A DNA stretch of 64,000 bases from NCBI GenBank assembly GCA_014281115.1, contig JACONQ010000016.1, positions 1,178,001-1,242,000 of the forward strand, in the 5' to 3' direction. Positions within the stretch are counted from its first letter, which is position 1, and every line of letters begins with the position of its first letter. Below, piece by piece: positions 36,733 to 48,882 of this stretch. The DNA comes from Laburnicola sp. R22_1 (Eukaryota; Ascomycota; Dothideomycetes; Pleosporales; Didymosphaeriaceae). The translations under genes and the position numbers were made by a program. Below the pieces are notes generated by a model, which saw only the letters and a program-made list of their open reading frames with translations, made no database searches and had not been told where the DNA came from.

Positions 36733-37390
36733 TATTATCTACTCGATTACTAGGGCTACGATTTAGAGGAGTAGACACTTATAAAGTTACGAGCGACGCG
36801 TTGTTTGTAGATAACACCCTTAATAGAAAGAGCTTATAGGAGTATATTATTAAATTATTTAGTGGCCTTGTCGCCTAGAAGGCAAATAAACAAGATACTG
36901 CTACTACTTTAATAACTAAAGCTAAGTTGCTAGCACTTTTACAAGTTGTAAAAGAGGCACTATTTATAGCTTAGTTAATTAATAAACTTAAGATTAAACT
37001 ATCGTTATTAATAATTACTATTAATTACGATAACTAATAAACTATTCGACTTGTTACTAAGGAAATTGCTAAATTGCAAACTAAGCTTAGGCATATTAAT
37101 ATATATAATTATTAGCTTTAATAAGAAGTAGTACGTGGAGCTATTAAAGTCTAGTACTAGTAATTAGAAGAAATGGCAGCAGATAGTCTTATAAAAGCTC
37201 TACTAGCCGCTATATAGACTAAGTTCTTAAATTAACTAGGACTTAAAGACGTTAGGGGAAGGATTACTAACTAAGAGGCCGATCTTAACGAGTTAGAAGA
37301 TAGGATGGAAGCTTTTAAACTATGAGCAATAGTATAACTGCGCAAGAGATAGTTTAGCTTGGCCCTTTAAGGATTCAAGCTAAGGAGGTG

Positions 37391-37696
37391 TGTTAGATAT
37401 TAGGTTACTGGAAATTACTGTAATTTTACTATAAAATCTAGTAGTTACGTACGTCCGATTATATAGTCTTTTTATAACGATAGTTAGTGTAACTTAGAGT
37501 GATTTTACTGTGAGATTACTATGAAATACACAAAGGAGACTGGCGTACTACTATTATACTACTTTGCACTATTACTAGTGTGTCTTAGCACTAGATAGAT
37601 ATTGCGTACGATAGCTAAGCTTCTCCAATAGAGATCACTCGATAATTAATTCATCACTTTTATCTTATCTTATTAAAGATACTTACGTATCTGATA
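37391..37696 (+). repeat. A3 3' LTR
   Basis: 306 bp, TGTTAGATATTAGG to GTATCTGATA, preceded by the purine tract GCTAAGGAGGTG. The TSD GTTAA follows. Confidence 0.92.
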
Positions 37697-37815
37697 GTTA
37701 AGTTTTAGCTAGTTAATATTCTTAACCTGCCTGGGGCGTGTTACTATGCCTTGGCAGCCTGTGCGTAGTATTACGCTATACGCAACCCTAATATAATTGC
37801 GTCTTACTTTAACGC
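37697..37815 (-). pseudogene. P1 transposase relic, N-terminal part
   Basis: The minus strand reads RVAYSVILRTGCQGIVTRP and then QVKNIN(stop)LKLNL, a helix-turn-helix DNA-binding segment of pogo transposases, continuing into the QELIxYIKGL of 30295 when A3 is removed. The far end is uncertain because P3 begins on the opposite strand near 37818, so P1's start may have been lost to P3 or lie under it. Confidence 0.65.
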
Positions 37816-37817
37816 GT

Positions 37818-38865
37818 AATATCTCTACTAATATAGACCTAATTAACGCTGCAATTGCAGTAATTAAATCGTAAAAACTAGGGAAAACTTTCTTATATAA
37901 TTAAATTATAAAGAGATTTAACGTTATACAATCTATATTAATTAGAAGACACAAAGTAATATGTGTACTCTACACAGCTACCTATATTAACTAGCAAAAC
38001 CTTAGCTAAAACAAGAATCTAAGCTTATATAATATATTAAAAGCCTTACTAAACGCGGCCTTCTACCTACATAGCAGATACTATAAAGCTTTGCCTCTAC
38101 TATAGCTAAAAAGGCTGTCTCTATATTATAGGTTAATCGCTTCGTACAGCAACATAGAGATAACTTAGTCTTATAATAGATAACTAGACTGAATAGCAAT
38201 CACTACAAAGCTAATTTAGAGGCAAAATATAGGCTCTACTTTAAGCTTCTATATAAGAAAATTATAAAGTATGGCGTAGAACCTTAGCATACGTATAATA
38301 TAGACAAGAAAGGCTTCCTCCTTAGTATTACTAGCCACTTAAAAAGGATCTTTAACAGGCCTCTATATAAGAGTCGCTAAGCAAGGCAATCTATATAAAA
38401 TAGTAGCTATAAGTATATCTCACTTATCGTATATATATGCGCTAATAGATCTACTATTAATCTAGTGCTAATCTATTAATCTAACGCCGCGACTCTATAA
38501 TTAAGCTAGGTTAAAGAAATTAACTTTAATTCTCACAAAGTCTTTATTATCTTATTAACTTCTAGATAGTTAAATAATAAGATAGGGCTTTAATAGCTTA
38601 AACAGATATTTAATCGCTATATAAAAAAGAAGCCTTAATGGTAATAGTAACTCCTAGTCCTTAATAGGCATAAATCTCACGTTACTATAGATTTTATTAA
38701 CTACTACGATTAGAATAAGATTCTTCTTACAATATTTCCCCCTCATATAACTTATACGCTACAGCCTCTTAACGTCTACGTGTTTAAGTCTCTCTCCACT
38801 GCCTACTTAAATATAAGCATAGATAGCTAATTTTTATCCTAATTAGAGTAGAATTTATACTTATA
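37818..38865 (+). pseudogene. P3 pogo/Fot1-type transposase relic, plus strand, C-terminus missing
   Basis: Stop-ignoring translation begins near 37820 (STNIDLINAAIAVIKS) with the typical pogo N-terminus, then IIKRFNVIQSILIRRHK (helix-turn-helix), RYRLYFKLLYKKI, the first catalytic block YNIDKKGFLLSIT (~38295-38335), and the third block LLVLNRHKSHVTIDFIN (Asp now Asn, ~38660-38700), then FPPHITYTLQPLNVYVFKSL. After ~38865 the translation changes abruptly to a copia pol linker, so the C-terminus is cut off. It is similar to P1 but on the opposite strand, and I could not find its terminal repeats. Confidence 0.8.
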
Positions 38866-38869
38866 GCTG

Positions 38870-41520
38870 CTAAGTATATTCTTTAAAAAGGGATTAAGTA
38901 GTAGGATAGGATAAATAAGAATGTAAAGTGAATCCTAGGGACTATATTAGATATTTTATTATTTAGAGTATTAAATCCCTATAGGATATAGATTATAGTA
39001 CTTAATTAGGTAATTACTATGCGCAATATTATATTTAATAAGATATTATTCTATAAGGAGAAAGCTAATTAAGGTATACCCTATAAAAAAGTAGTAAAGA
39101 TTGTTAAAGTTCTATATAAGGGGAAGATTAATAATCTAAAAGAAGAGTTTATAGATATTTTTAATTTTCTTACTATACTAAATAAGTAAGCAAGTACTAA
39201 GCAAATAGAGAATAGTGCTCCTATTTAGAAATCTAAGAGTATAGCTAGCTAGGCTAGTAATTAAGTAGCTAATAAAACTAATATATAGGCAGTAAGCTTA
39301 GCTAGTAAGTAGCTAAGAATTTATATAGTTTAAAGCAAGTATATAAGACTTATAACCCCTAAATAAACACTAAAGCTAGGCAATCTGGGGCATAATTAAT
39401 TAAGAAATTATAGAGAGACTAATGGCTACTAAAGTATATACTAATTTAGGCAAGCTAGCTTATTAGATTCTAAAGAGTGTTCTCTCTAAAGTGTAGAGCC
39501 TAAAAGCTCTATAGCTGCCTTTTAATCTAGCCCTAGGAGCTTAACCGCGTTAGAGAAAGTAGATAATCTACTAGTAAGCTAAAGGCAAAAGTAAGATTAA
39601 GTATCTATAAGATTAAGTATAAAACTTTAAGGTAATAATATAAATACGCGCCTTTAAGACTATTTACTTCTTTAAAAATAAAGAGATTATAATTAATATA
39701 ATACTACTACTAATTAGCTAGGGGGTAAATTAGGTATATATATACTAATTGCTAGATATATAATAAAAGATTTTTAAGATAATTTTCTATACACGTATAT
39801 CTTAGAAGTATTGGGAGTCTAGAATAAGCACTAAAAGTATACTGTAATAAATTTTATAGTTGCTATAGTAATACTTAATAAGATGCTAAAGGTATTACTT
39901 CCTACTTATTTATATAGAGATAAGCTGCTAAAGCCGCCTACCTTATAGAAACACCTTACTAATTATCTACTTAGAAAGCTCTTTAAGTAAGCCTTCTATA
40001 TTAAGATTACTATACTTAAGAAGAAAGGAATCTAGATAGTAATTAATTAAGTATAAGCTGCTATATAACTGCTCCTATTAAAATAGGTTTAGACCTATAA
40101 GTTTAATTAGAATAGGTACTTTCTAAAGTATAAGACTTAAAGTATTATAAGAGGTAATCTCTAGGTTAAGAACTTGCTATAGTTAACCTATATAGTGACG
40201 CTTATAATATAGTTATTTAGAACTATAATAGTAATTACAGTAGTATATAATTTAGAGATTATTTAATATAATATAGTAGGAGCGTTTTTAAACACTTATA
40301 TTATAGCTAATAACTCTAGTTATTTATCAGCTTCTAGATAGGTTTAAGTAATATAGCAAATGCGTGTCTCTTAATTAAGCTCTATATAGATTAAGAGACT
40401 TAGAACTGCTCTAGTATAAAGAGTTCTTAGGATTGCTAAGATCTATAGGACTTATAGTCTTAAAAGAAGAACCTTATTTATTTATAAGCGAGGATTGCAT
40501 AACCTTAGTACTTTTTTATATTAATAATATACTTCTAATCTTTAATAAAACTTATAAAGTAAAGGTATAGAAGCTTTAAAGCTATATTAAAGCGAAATAT
40601 AAGATTAAAAACTATAGACTAGTTAAATAGTTTTTAGGCGTTTAAATAATTTAAGATTGTAAAAATAGAATAATTACGCTTATTTATAATACTTATATTA
40701 ATAGGATTAAAAAGAAATTTAATCTTAGAGATAGTAGAAGCTTCCTTACAACGCCTTTTCTATTAGAGGAGCTTGTAAAGAATATAGGAAAAGCGACTAA
40801 GTAGAAAATTAAGAGCTACTAGGAATGTATTAGATTAATACTATATATAGTAATTATTCTTAGGCCTAATATTATGTTTACTATTTTAAAGCTCTTATAC
40901 TTCCTAATAAATTTAAGCAAATAATATTTTACTATAGTTAACTAAGTAATTATATATTTTTAGAAAACGCGCTAGCAATCTATTTAGTATAGCTAATATA
41001 ATAGACCTAATTTTATAATTTGTGGTAATGCTTTATTTGTAGATAATTTAGAAACGTAAAGATTATTTTATAAATATATAGTTATGCTCTATAGTAAAGT
41101 AATACTTTAGAAGGCTGCTTATTAAAGCATAGTTATAACTTCTACTACTAAAGCTAAGCTACTTATACTTAAGTATATAAGCAAAGAAGTAATAGTACTA
41201 AAGTAGTTCTTTAAGGAACTTAAGCTTAATTTATAATATATATAGAATGTTTTTTATAATAATTTATAAATAATTAGACTAGTAATTAGAAACAATAAGC
41301 GTATTAACACTTGTCTGCGCTATATTAATATCTAGAATATATGGCTACGTTAAGAATATGCAAAAGAATTATTTAAAGTCACCTACCTAAAAATAAGTAA
41401 TATGCTAGCAGATAGACTTATAAAAGCGCTTACTTAATAGTAGTTTACTTGCTTTAAAGAGCTTCTAAATCTTAAAAATATAAGTAAAATTATTATAAGG
41501 GGAACATATATTATAAACTA
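38870..41520 (+). pseudogene. F: copia pol relic, 5'-truncated
   Basis: The plus strand starts in the linker after integrase (INKNVK, then ILLFRVLNPYRI and VITMRNIIFN, ~38910-39060). RT follows: PLKxVxTYKFN-like, TRLxIRGNL, YNLEI(I)QY(N)IVGAFLN (~40235-40300), LGLLRSI-like, ITLVLFYINNILLIF (YVDD now YINN, ~40515-40545). RNase H has STTKAKLLILKYISKEVIVL (~41140-41190) and LADRLIKALT (~41400). Very high stop density. No LTRs were identified. Gag, protease and most of integrase are absent, and the left edge is a junction with P3. Confidence 0.8.
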
Positions 41521-43412
41521 ATTATAAATTTAAGCTCTATAGAGCTACTACCTATCTAGTAGACCTAGGTAAATAAGATTCTAATGTAAGACTAGATAAG
41601 TATAGACTAACGTCTATTATATATAATTTAAGAAAATTCAAACAATTACTTCTTTAAAAGAAGATTAAATAACTTATTAAGAAGCTAATACTAGTTTCTA
41701 ATTATAGTAGTTTAATAAGTTAATAAGATATTATAAGCGTCTAGGTAACGCTTAGGCTTATACTAACCTAGATTAGTCTAGCTTTAATAGGGAGCGCTAT
41801 TTAGATTTAGCAGCTTCTTTATTATTAAATAGAGAGAAAATTCTTTTAGTAAATCTGCGTAAGCGTTATTATTAGGATTAGTGCGCATAGGCTATAATTA
41901 GGGCTACTTAATAGATAGTGCGGCATTTGTAAATAGATTATTAGCTAGATTAGAGCTAGTACCTAGAGTGTCTAAATAATTAGTACTATATTAGAAAAAT
42001 TTCTATAGTAGAGATAAGGAAACTTATAAGTAATTTAAGGGCTATATCTACTACTTTAGTAAGCGAAACTAGTAGTTTTAGAGTAATTAAAAGGACTAAG
42101 AGATTAATTACTAAGTAATAAAGCGTGCTAACTTCTATAATCCTAACAATTTGTACTATGCAATTTAAATAGCTCTACTAGATTCTATAGGTTTAAAGTA
42201 GGAAATTAAGTCTAAGCTAGTTGCTAATTATTAAATAAAGTATAATACTTAAGTTATCCTTAAAAACTATTAGTAGGAGTACTAGTATCTGCTATTTAGA
42301 AGCCTTAATAATTAGCTACTAGCTATTTAGAATTAATATTTAAGAAGTTGCTAAGTAAGGAACTATAATTAGAACTAATTAACTAACTCTAATCCTTTTA
42401 ACTAGCAATAATTTTATCTTATAAAAGAGTAATAGACTTAGTTAGATTAATAATCTTCTGCCTTCAGAATATCCCTAATTCTTGCTTAATTTAAGCAGCT
42501 AATACACTAAACTAACTAGTTAAGTCTAAGACGTGTATAGTAAGCTTCTCTAAGAAAGCACACTATATAAGACTAACTAAGGAGGATTAAGCACTATTTA
42601 AGAGAGTGCGAAGATTGCTTATAGTAGAAGTATTAGTATTACGCTACTCTACTCTTAAATAAGGGTAATAATTACTAAACTTTGTTAGAAGATCTTAGCG
42701 CTCTTATCTAAGCTAAGAGTATTCCTATAGGTCTAATTAATTTTACTTAACTAGATCCTACTAAGTAAGCACTTCTAACTTATAATATAAGTTATTCCAC
42801 GTTAGTGCTTAAGTATAATCTATCTAGTTAGGGTCCTTAGTATAGTGCTGCTTAGACTAGTCTAGCTATATAGTAAGATTATATAATACTAAATTCGCTA
42901 ATTAACTAATATTCTAATTAGCCTAGCCCTAAAGTTATAATTAATAAGCAATAGTTCGCTTAGGTCCCTATTAGTAGAAATCTACTTTACCTATATTAGA
43001 TTACTAAAACATACTTAGTAAAAAATAAAATTACTTATAAGACTAGTAACTTCGTATGAGATAGAGCACTACCTTTCTTAATCTTCTTCTTACTTAAATA
43101 TATCTTTAGGCGTTCTCTAGGGCTCTTAATAAGATTAATATAAGAAGATTAGTATTATCTTTTTTTTTTACGACTAAGGGGTTTCTAATAAAAATATTAT
43201 AATAATAGCAGATATTCCTCCTACTATTATATACACAGAAAAGCGTTTTAAGGTAGTATTAATAAACAAGATTAGCGCGTTATAAATAAGCTAAGTAAAC
43301 TTAGCGGGCTTAGTGCGCCCACTCTAACTAAAAACAATCCACATATAAAACTATACCTAAAGCTATATTACTATACTATAGTTTAGAGTAGGGGGAAGAG
43401 AGGTATAAAATA
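41521..43412 (+). other. Degenerate coding-like stretch of unknown family
   Basis: Stop-ignoring plus-strand translation gives long stretches of ordinary-looking protein (for example NLDQSSFNRERYLDLAASLL and EVRKLISNLRAISTTLVSE-like at ~41770-42060, then Gln/Asn-rich sequence to ~42500), with stops at probable former Gln, Arg or Trp codons. I do not recognise the family and cannot say whether this is one gene or several. It could be the gag part of an element or a RIP-killed repeated gene. A T-run (TTTTTTTTT) lies at ~43160. Confidence 0.35.
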
Positions 43413-43637
43413 GTGCTGGCACCGCAATATTGCAACTATTATCTTTCTCTACTATTATTTCTAAAGATTACTAGAAGTAATAGCTATTATATTAGCAGGT
43501 TTATACTACTTATAAGATATATACTAAGTAGGAGCTTATATACTATAGGTACACTAACACTCTATTTCTATATTAAAGTTAACCTTAATACTTTTACCGC
43601 TATCTCTGTTAACGTGGTTTACTAGCGAGTGACCCAT

Positions 43638-43824
43638 TGTTAGATTTAATAGTTAAATGCGATAATGCTTCTTAATAGATAATGATGATTGTATTGTGTT
43701 TTTTGTCCACCGTGTTTGGCTAGTTCTGACTTCTTCGCTAGTGTGCTAAGCCAGATGGTCCCTACTTTATTGTACAGATCCAACCTTAACGCGCTTGTTC
43801 TATCTAATAGCTGCATATCTAACA
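43638..43824 (-). repeat. C2 3' LTR (left end)
   Basis: 187 bp, TGTTAGATTTAATAG to GCATATCTAACA, followed by the complement of the purine tract (CACCCCCTTAGCTTGG). Confidence 0.93.
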
Positions 43825-43849
43825 CACCCCCTTAGCTTGGAAGATCCTT

Positions 43850-46800
43850 GCAAGCTAAACTATTTAGCAGCCTGTTATCCTAAAGTAAGGTTATTAAGGT
43901 GCCCTTGAATTTCCTTAAGAGGTGCTTTATTCGCTACTTTGCGTTCTATTATCTTAACTAGCCCAAGTTAGGTTAGGAACCCTTTCTACTTGTTGACTAG
44001 GAGGACCTTTGTAAAGCCGTCAGCAATTATTTCTGCCGATTGTACGTACTCCACCTTAATCTTTCTAGTAGAGACTTTCTATCTTAACTAGTGATTGTAA
44101 ATATCAACGTGTCGTAGTTTAGTCTAAAGCCTAGATATCTCCTTAGTGACTAGTCGAATAGTTTGCTTATTATCGCATTAGACGGTAATTAACAATAAGC
44201 GCAGTTTAATCTGTAGTTTGTCTAGTAGTCTTAATATAAAGATTACTTCCTTAGCCACTTGCAATAAGGCGAGAAGCTCTGCTTTAGTTGTCAAAGTTGT
44301 GACAGTGTCTTGTTTGCTTGCTTTCTAGGCAATAAGTCTGTTAAATAGCTTAATAGCGTATTCTTACGAGCTCTTTCTGTCTAGTATATTATTAGCAAAT
44401 GAGGCATCGCTGGCTACTTAAAGGCAGTTGCCTTCTCTAAGCTGCAGTGCTCTCTATCTAGTGCTTAATAAGTATAGTAGTACTTAATTAGCGGCATTGG
44501 GATGTTCTAAGCCCAGATTTAATAGGAATTAAGCTAGCCTTAAGGTTGCAAAGGCTATGTCCGGTCAAGTTGTTACTGCCGCAAACAGAAGCGATCCAAT
44601 CTTGCGTTAGTATTTGTTAATTTCTAAGGGTGTCGCTAAGCCGTCTTATGGTTTCAGCTCAATAGCTGCTATTAGGGTGTCGTGTCGAATATCCCTCTTA
44701 TTAACTAATTAACTAATCTTGTCTAAGTAGGCAGCCTAAGAGAGTTAAATTATCCTAGTCTTTTAATCTCTAATAATCTCTACGCTAAGAAACCACTAAA
44801 GGTTGTTTCCTCCACTTAAGGTGTATTTTTCTTATAGGCGCTTAATCGCTTATTAGGCTTCTTCCTCTTTCTGCTTGTGAAAAGCTAAGATAATATCGTC
44901 GACGTAGAAGAAGACGATAATTCCGTCTTTAAGAAGGCAGCATAGCTCGTAAGGCACTGTCTAGAAACCTAGAGCTTTAAGTGTTGAGGTAAACTCTTTC
45001 TGCCAGAGAAGTAGTGAGATCTGAAGACTATATAAAGCCTTATTAACTTAAAGTATTGTTCCAGGCTTCTAATAGCCACAGGGCATTCTTATATATACCT
45101 CTTAGTCCATACTTACATGGACGAAAGCGTTTGTAACGTCGTATTGCTCGAGCTCCATATTATAGTGAGCTGCTATTACCACTAGCATTCGGAACGACCT
45201 GCTGGCAAGCGTGGCTGCATAAGTATCTTAAGAGGTAATATTCTGTTGTTAATCGCCCTGGACGACTAGCCGTGCCTTGCACTTTAGCAAGCGATAGTGT
45301 TTGTTAAGCTTGTAGGTGTATACCTACATATAGTCAAGAATCTACTATCCTATTAGTTTAATCTTCTTTATTAGTACTTCTAACTATGATTTTATTTGTT
45401 TGTAGCTTGCGAGGTAATCCCGCTCTGCTTCTTTAAATAATTCGCCCATTAGGTGATCCTTAAGCTTGGTACGGCACGTTGGCAGAGGTGGGAGTTGACT
45501 TTAATAGGGCTTCAAGCCTTTAGCGAGCGTTCTTATTATCTTAGCCTTGTCTATAATATCCCCTCTGTATTTCCTAATGTGGCCAGCTTAAGTTCCTGCC
45601 ATAAAGGCGGCTGCCTAAGGGACAGTTGTAGATAACCCTTTTAGGTTTATTTCTAATTTATTTCTAGCCATTAACTGCGCAAGTAATGCCGCAGGTAGTG
45701 GTGTAGTTAGAGGAGTCGAATAGTTGTCCCTAATCTTCACTTCTTAGTAGTAGCCTAGTGGGTCTACTTTGCCTTGGGGATTTAATAAGCCTCTAACAGT
45801 GTCGTCTTTATAGAAGAACTCTGTCTCTAGTTAATAACTTAGTGTTAGGAGTTCGATTGTTCTTATGTATGTGGCAATTTCCTCCAGTATACTGTGCATA
45901 AGGTTATTTATAAGGTCCTTAGTTTTGCTACTAAAGACAGTTTGTTTGTTAAAGATAACGTTGTAGGTGCTTATTACCTTAGTAAGTAACAGTATTCAAA
46001 TTTAATAGATGTTTAAGGACCGGTATCCTACTAGGTAACTAATCTAAGCCTTTAGGTCTAGGCGTTATAGCCTTAATTTACCTTAATGTGTATTATTTGT
46101 TATTGCGAACGCTTTGTAGCCATATGCTTTAAGGTAAGCGAGATTAGGTTTTTTAATTAAGGTGACTACTTTGTTGTTTAGAGCAACTTGTGTAAAGAAT
46201 ATCTTATATAGCGTTTTCTAATTGTTCGCATAATTTAGTATTTAATTGTAGAGGTATACTATAGCTCTTATAACTTTAGGCCATAGTTCCTAGAGTAGGT
46301 TGGCATCGAGACGCATCGCGCGCGATTTCTTTTTATTTACACCCCCTAAGCGTTTAGCACCTCTATTTTAAGCTTGTGTATCTAGAGTAGAAGGCTTAAC
46401 AGTAATTCCTTATAATACTAACCAGCGCTTAATTTCCGGTTTCACTATTGTAATCTTATTGTCCGCTTTAATAACCTTGACTATAATATTATAATAGTTT
46501 TTAACAAAGAGAAAGAAGTTCGATAGAACTTTAATAACTAACTTTGCTAGTCAATTGTCTTTAAAATAAAAGTCCCATTGTAGGCCTAAGTACCTGTTAG
46601 TGATAAGCATCTGGCTTCTTTCGCCAGTGCTATTTTGCGCCTTGTAGGCATAAAAGTTAATAGCTAGTCTTTCTTCTAGTCCTTTATTGTTAATTCGCGA
46701 TGCTTAGCTAATTTGTCGCCAGATCTTTGCTTTTCTATAGGAGTCGCATTGAACTATTGTAACTTTCTTAACTCGCACCCCTTTAGCTTGCTGCACAAGA

Positions 46801-48569
46801 TATTTAATAGCTACTAGTCTAGGGTGTCCTAGTCTCTTATGCTATAATTTAGCTAAGGCCCTTTATAGTGCTCCTTTTATTCGTAATATATTCTTGCGAA
46901 TATAATATAAAGTAGGTAGTAGCGAATTATACTTAAGTACTCATTAACCGTGTATCTTAGATAGTTTTCTAATAATCTTATTATCTAGTCCTTTTAGCGT
47001 AGTTGGGTCCGTTTGCGTATTCTACTAGATTTCTCTATGCCTTAGTAGTTAAAAAGAGACTAGGTTGCATAGGAGGTCTGGACAGATAGCCACATTATGT
47101 AGAACTAACGTAGTTGTTCTATATTAGCCTCTTAGTATTAAGTTAATAGAGTTATAGCCTTTTATTTATATCTTTGTATTGCCAGCCTATATATAATCTT
47201 TAGACGTAGGTAGACGAAAGTTATAGATACGGTCGGGGTTATTTATAATGTGGCAAGTTAATCCTAAATTAAGAATAAATAAGCGCTTTAGTAGGTAATT
47301 AGATACTTTTGTTTCTATTAGCGCTAATATAAACGCAGCGTTAACGTTTAATATTCTTCGTCCCTCTAGTTAGTCCTTAGGGGACTTAAGGATCTTAGGT
47401 GTGGGCGTGTGCGATTATTTAATATTTGGTGTTTTTAATCTTAGTCTACTTTGTCCTCTTAACAGTCCTTAAAATTTGGGATTGTGCTCGCGCTTTAATG
47501 CGACGAGTTCTTTAATCTTCTTATTTAGTTTTCACCACTTAGGAGCTTTGTCTGCATTAATATAAAAGCAATCCTGAAGTCTATAGCAATGTCCACACGC
47601 AGGACATTTAGCGCCTCCTATTTTTATAGGTTTTTAGACTAAGGATAAGTTCTTATTATCTTTTTAGTCATCACGTTAATATTAGAGTCTGCCCTATTTT
47701 CTAGATAGTGCTGCTTTGGCATTAATGCCCTGGGTGGTTTTCCTACTTTTAGTAAGGTATAACAAGTCATCTGCCACAAATGCGGCCTTGTGCTTCCCTA
47801 TTTAAGGGGTTGGATAATTCAATATTATATGCTCTTAGAAGCGCTTTATTATTTCTTTCCGATTCATACTAGGTATAAACCGTCCGCTATCCTAAAAGGT
47901 TATAGACTAATTAGGCGCAACTTTATTTATAGTAGTCAGAAAGTCCTTTGTAATCACATTAATCTGTGTTATCTTAGGGACATTACTTGTCTCCGCTTCT
48001 ATAGCTGCTTAATTATATTTAGCAAGCCATGTATCCTAATTTAACGCGTTTCTTATTAGTCTAAGGAATGTAAGGTATTAGTTATGGGCTTGTTCTCTCT
48101 TAAATCGTTCGTTAACGCCAACTATGGCTTTGAGGTTCGTAGTCTACTGTCTTAGTGGTTAATCTGGGAGGCAGCAAGTGCGCTAAAGATGTGGGCTAAC
48201 AGTAGCCTGAATATAAACAATAATTTGCTAGAGGTTTATTTGCTTCTTTTTAAAATCATATTAATTATTCTTATACTACTTAGTAAGAATCTTATAATAC
48301 TTAAGATCTTCTTTAAACGCCTTAAGTCCTGCTACTAACAGTTTGGACTGCCTTGTTAGGATGCTAATATTCGCTGCTGGAGTATACCTATTAATTAGCG
48401 GCGCCCTTAGGGCTATAGGTTCAGGTTTTATTAGGATATTCGATGTAGGATCGACTTTTGGCCAGATGCGATATGCGACGCATCTAGACTAGAGCTGTAT
48501 TATCCATACCCTGTAGTTGGTGTGGTCTCAAAGGGTCACCGTTAGGTCACGCTGGGGTAGTGCAGCCAT
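43850..48569 (-). pseudogene. C2 Gag-Pol relic
   Basis: ATG at 48569 (MAALPQRDLTVTL, then a TGA where Arg or Trp is expected) running to about 43850. The Gag knuckle (~47570-47615) reads CPACGHCYRLQDC, His now Tyr. RT keeps an intact YVDD at 44895-44906 (context IVFFYVDDI), unlike C1's YVNN. Integrase lies at ~46300-47300. There are fewer stops than in C1 but still many at Gln/Trp codons, so no full protein can be made. Comparing C1 and C2 position by position would show the direction of RIP changes. Confidence 0.88.
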
Positions 48570-48591
48570 TTTAGTATTGATTAAGGCAGTA

Positions 48592-48602
48592 AGACTCTTA
48601 AT
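48592..48602 (-). other. C2 primer-binding site, tRNA-Lys(CUU) type
   Basis: AGACTCTTAAT on the plus strand abuts the 5' LTR at 48603, identical to C1 and the complement of the A1 site. Confidence 0.65.
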
Positions 48603-48789
48603 TGTCAGATTTAATAGTTGAATGCGATAATACGCCTTAATAGATAATAATAATTGTATTGTGTTTTTTGTCCACCGTGTTTGGCTGGTTCTGACTTCTT
48701 CGCTAGTGTGCCAAACCAGGTGGTCCCTGCTTTATTGTACAGATCCAACCTCAACGCGCTTGTTCTATCTAACAGCTGCATATCTGACA
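48603..48789 (-). repeat. C2 5' LTR (right end)
   Basis: 187 bp, TGTCAGATTTAATAG to GCATATCTGACA. P2's terminal repeat resumes after CCCAT. Confidence 0.93.
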
Positions 48790-48882
48790 CCCATACTAGT
48801 AAGCGCGCCACCTTTGCCAAGACCCCACTAAACCATTTTATTTATTATTAGACTGCGTCGCAACACTACTTAAAAATATATA

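Larger units (their letters stand above)
30650..37325 (+). pseudogene. A3 Gag-Pol relic, interrupted by P4
   Basis: ATG at 30650 (MSLLILRDLIVI-like) and the final TGA at 37323-37325 match A2's frame limits. Gag is broken by P4 after 31088 and resumes at 32938. A Gag piece with the knuckle CPAYEQRHSLKDY (second and fourth Cys now Tyr) is open at 33344-33553. The protease block is ILNSG. RT keeps YIDD at 36233-36244. A 59-bp insertion breaks the RT/RNase H region at 36674. Stops are mostly converted Gln and Trp codons. Confidence 0.88.
30296..37696 (+). mobile_element. A3: copia-family LTR retrotransposon carrying P4 and a 59-bp insertion
   Basis: LTRs of 318 bp (30296-30613) and 306 bp (37391-37696), ends TGTTAGATAT..ATCTGATA. 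The perfect TSD GTTAA is at 30291-30295 and 37697-37701. The host is the P1 transposase, whose frame joins across. Without P4 and the 59-bp insertion the element is 5486 bp. The LTRs are related to A2's but longer and diverged, so A3 is a different subfamily from A1 and A2. Confidence 0.93.
43638..48789 (-). mobile_element. C2: copia-family LTR retrotransposon, minus strand, in P2's terminal repeat
   Basis: 5152 bp, 187-bp LTRs (43638-43824 and 48603-48789), perfect TSD CCCAT (43633-43637 and 48790-48794). The target lies 22 bp inside P2's terminal repeat, which can be verified against the intact right-hand repeat. It is a sister copy of C1 with less damage. Confidence 0.95.

Noticed and set aside
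38002..38199. 65-codon minus-strand frame near P3
   Set aside because: Antisense to the P3 transposase relic, which is supported by recognisable catalytic blocks.
45453..45635. 60-codon plus-strand open frame inside C2
   Set aside because: Antisense to C2 pol. The same holds for the 84-codon frame at 47790-48044 and the 65-codon frame at 48654-48851, which covers LTR sequence.
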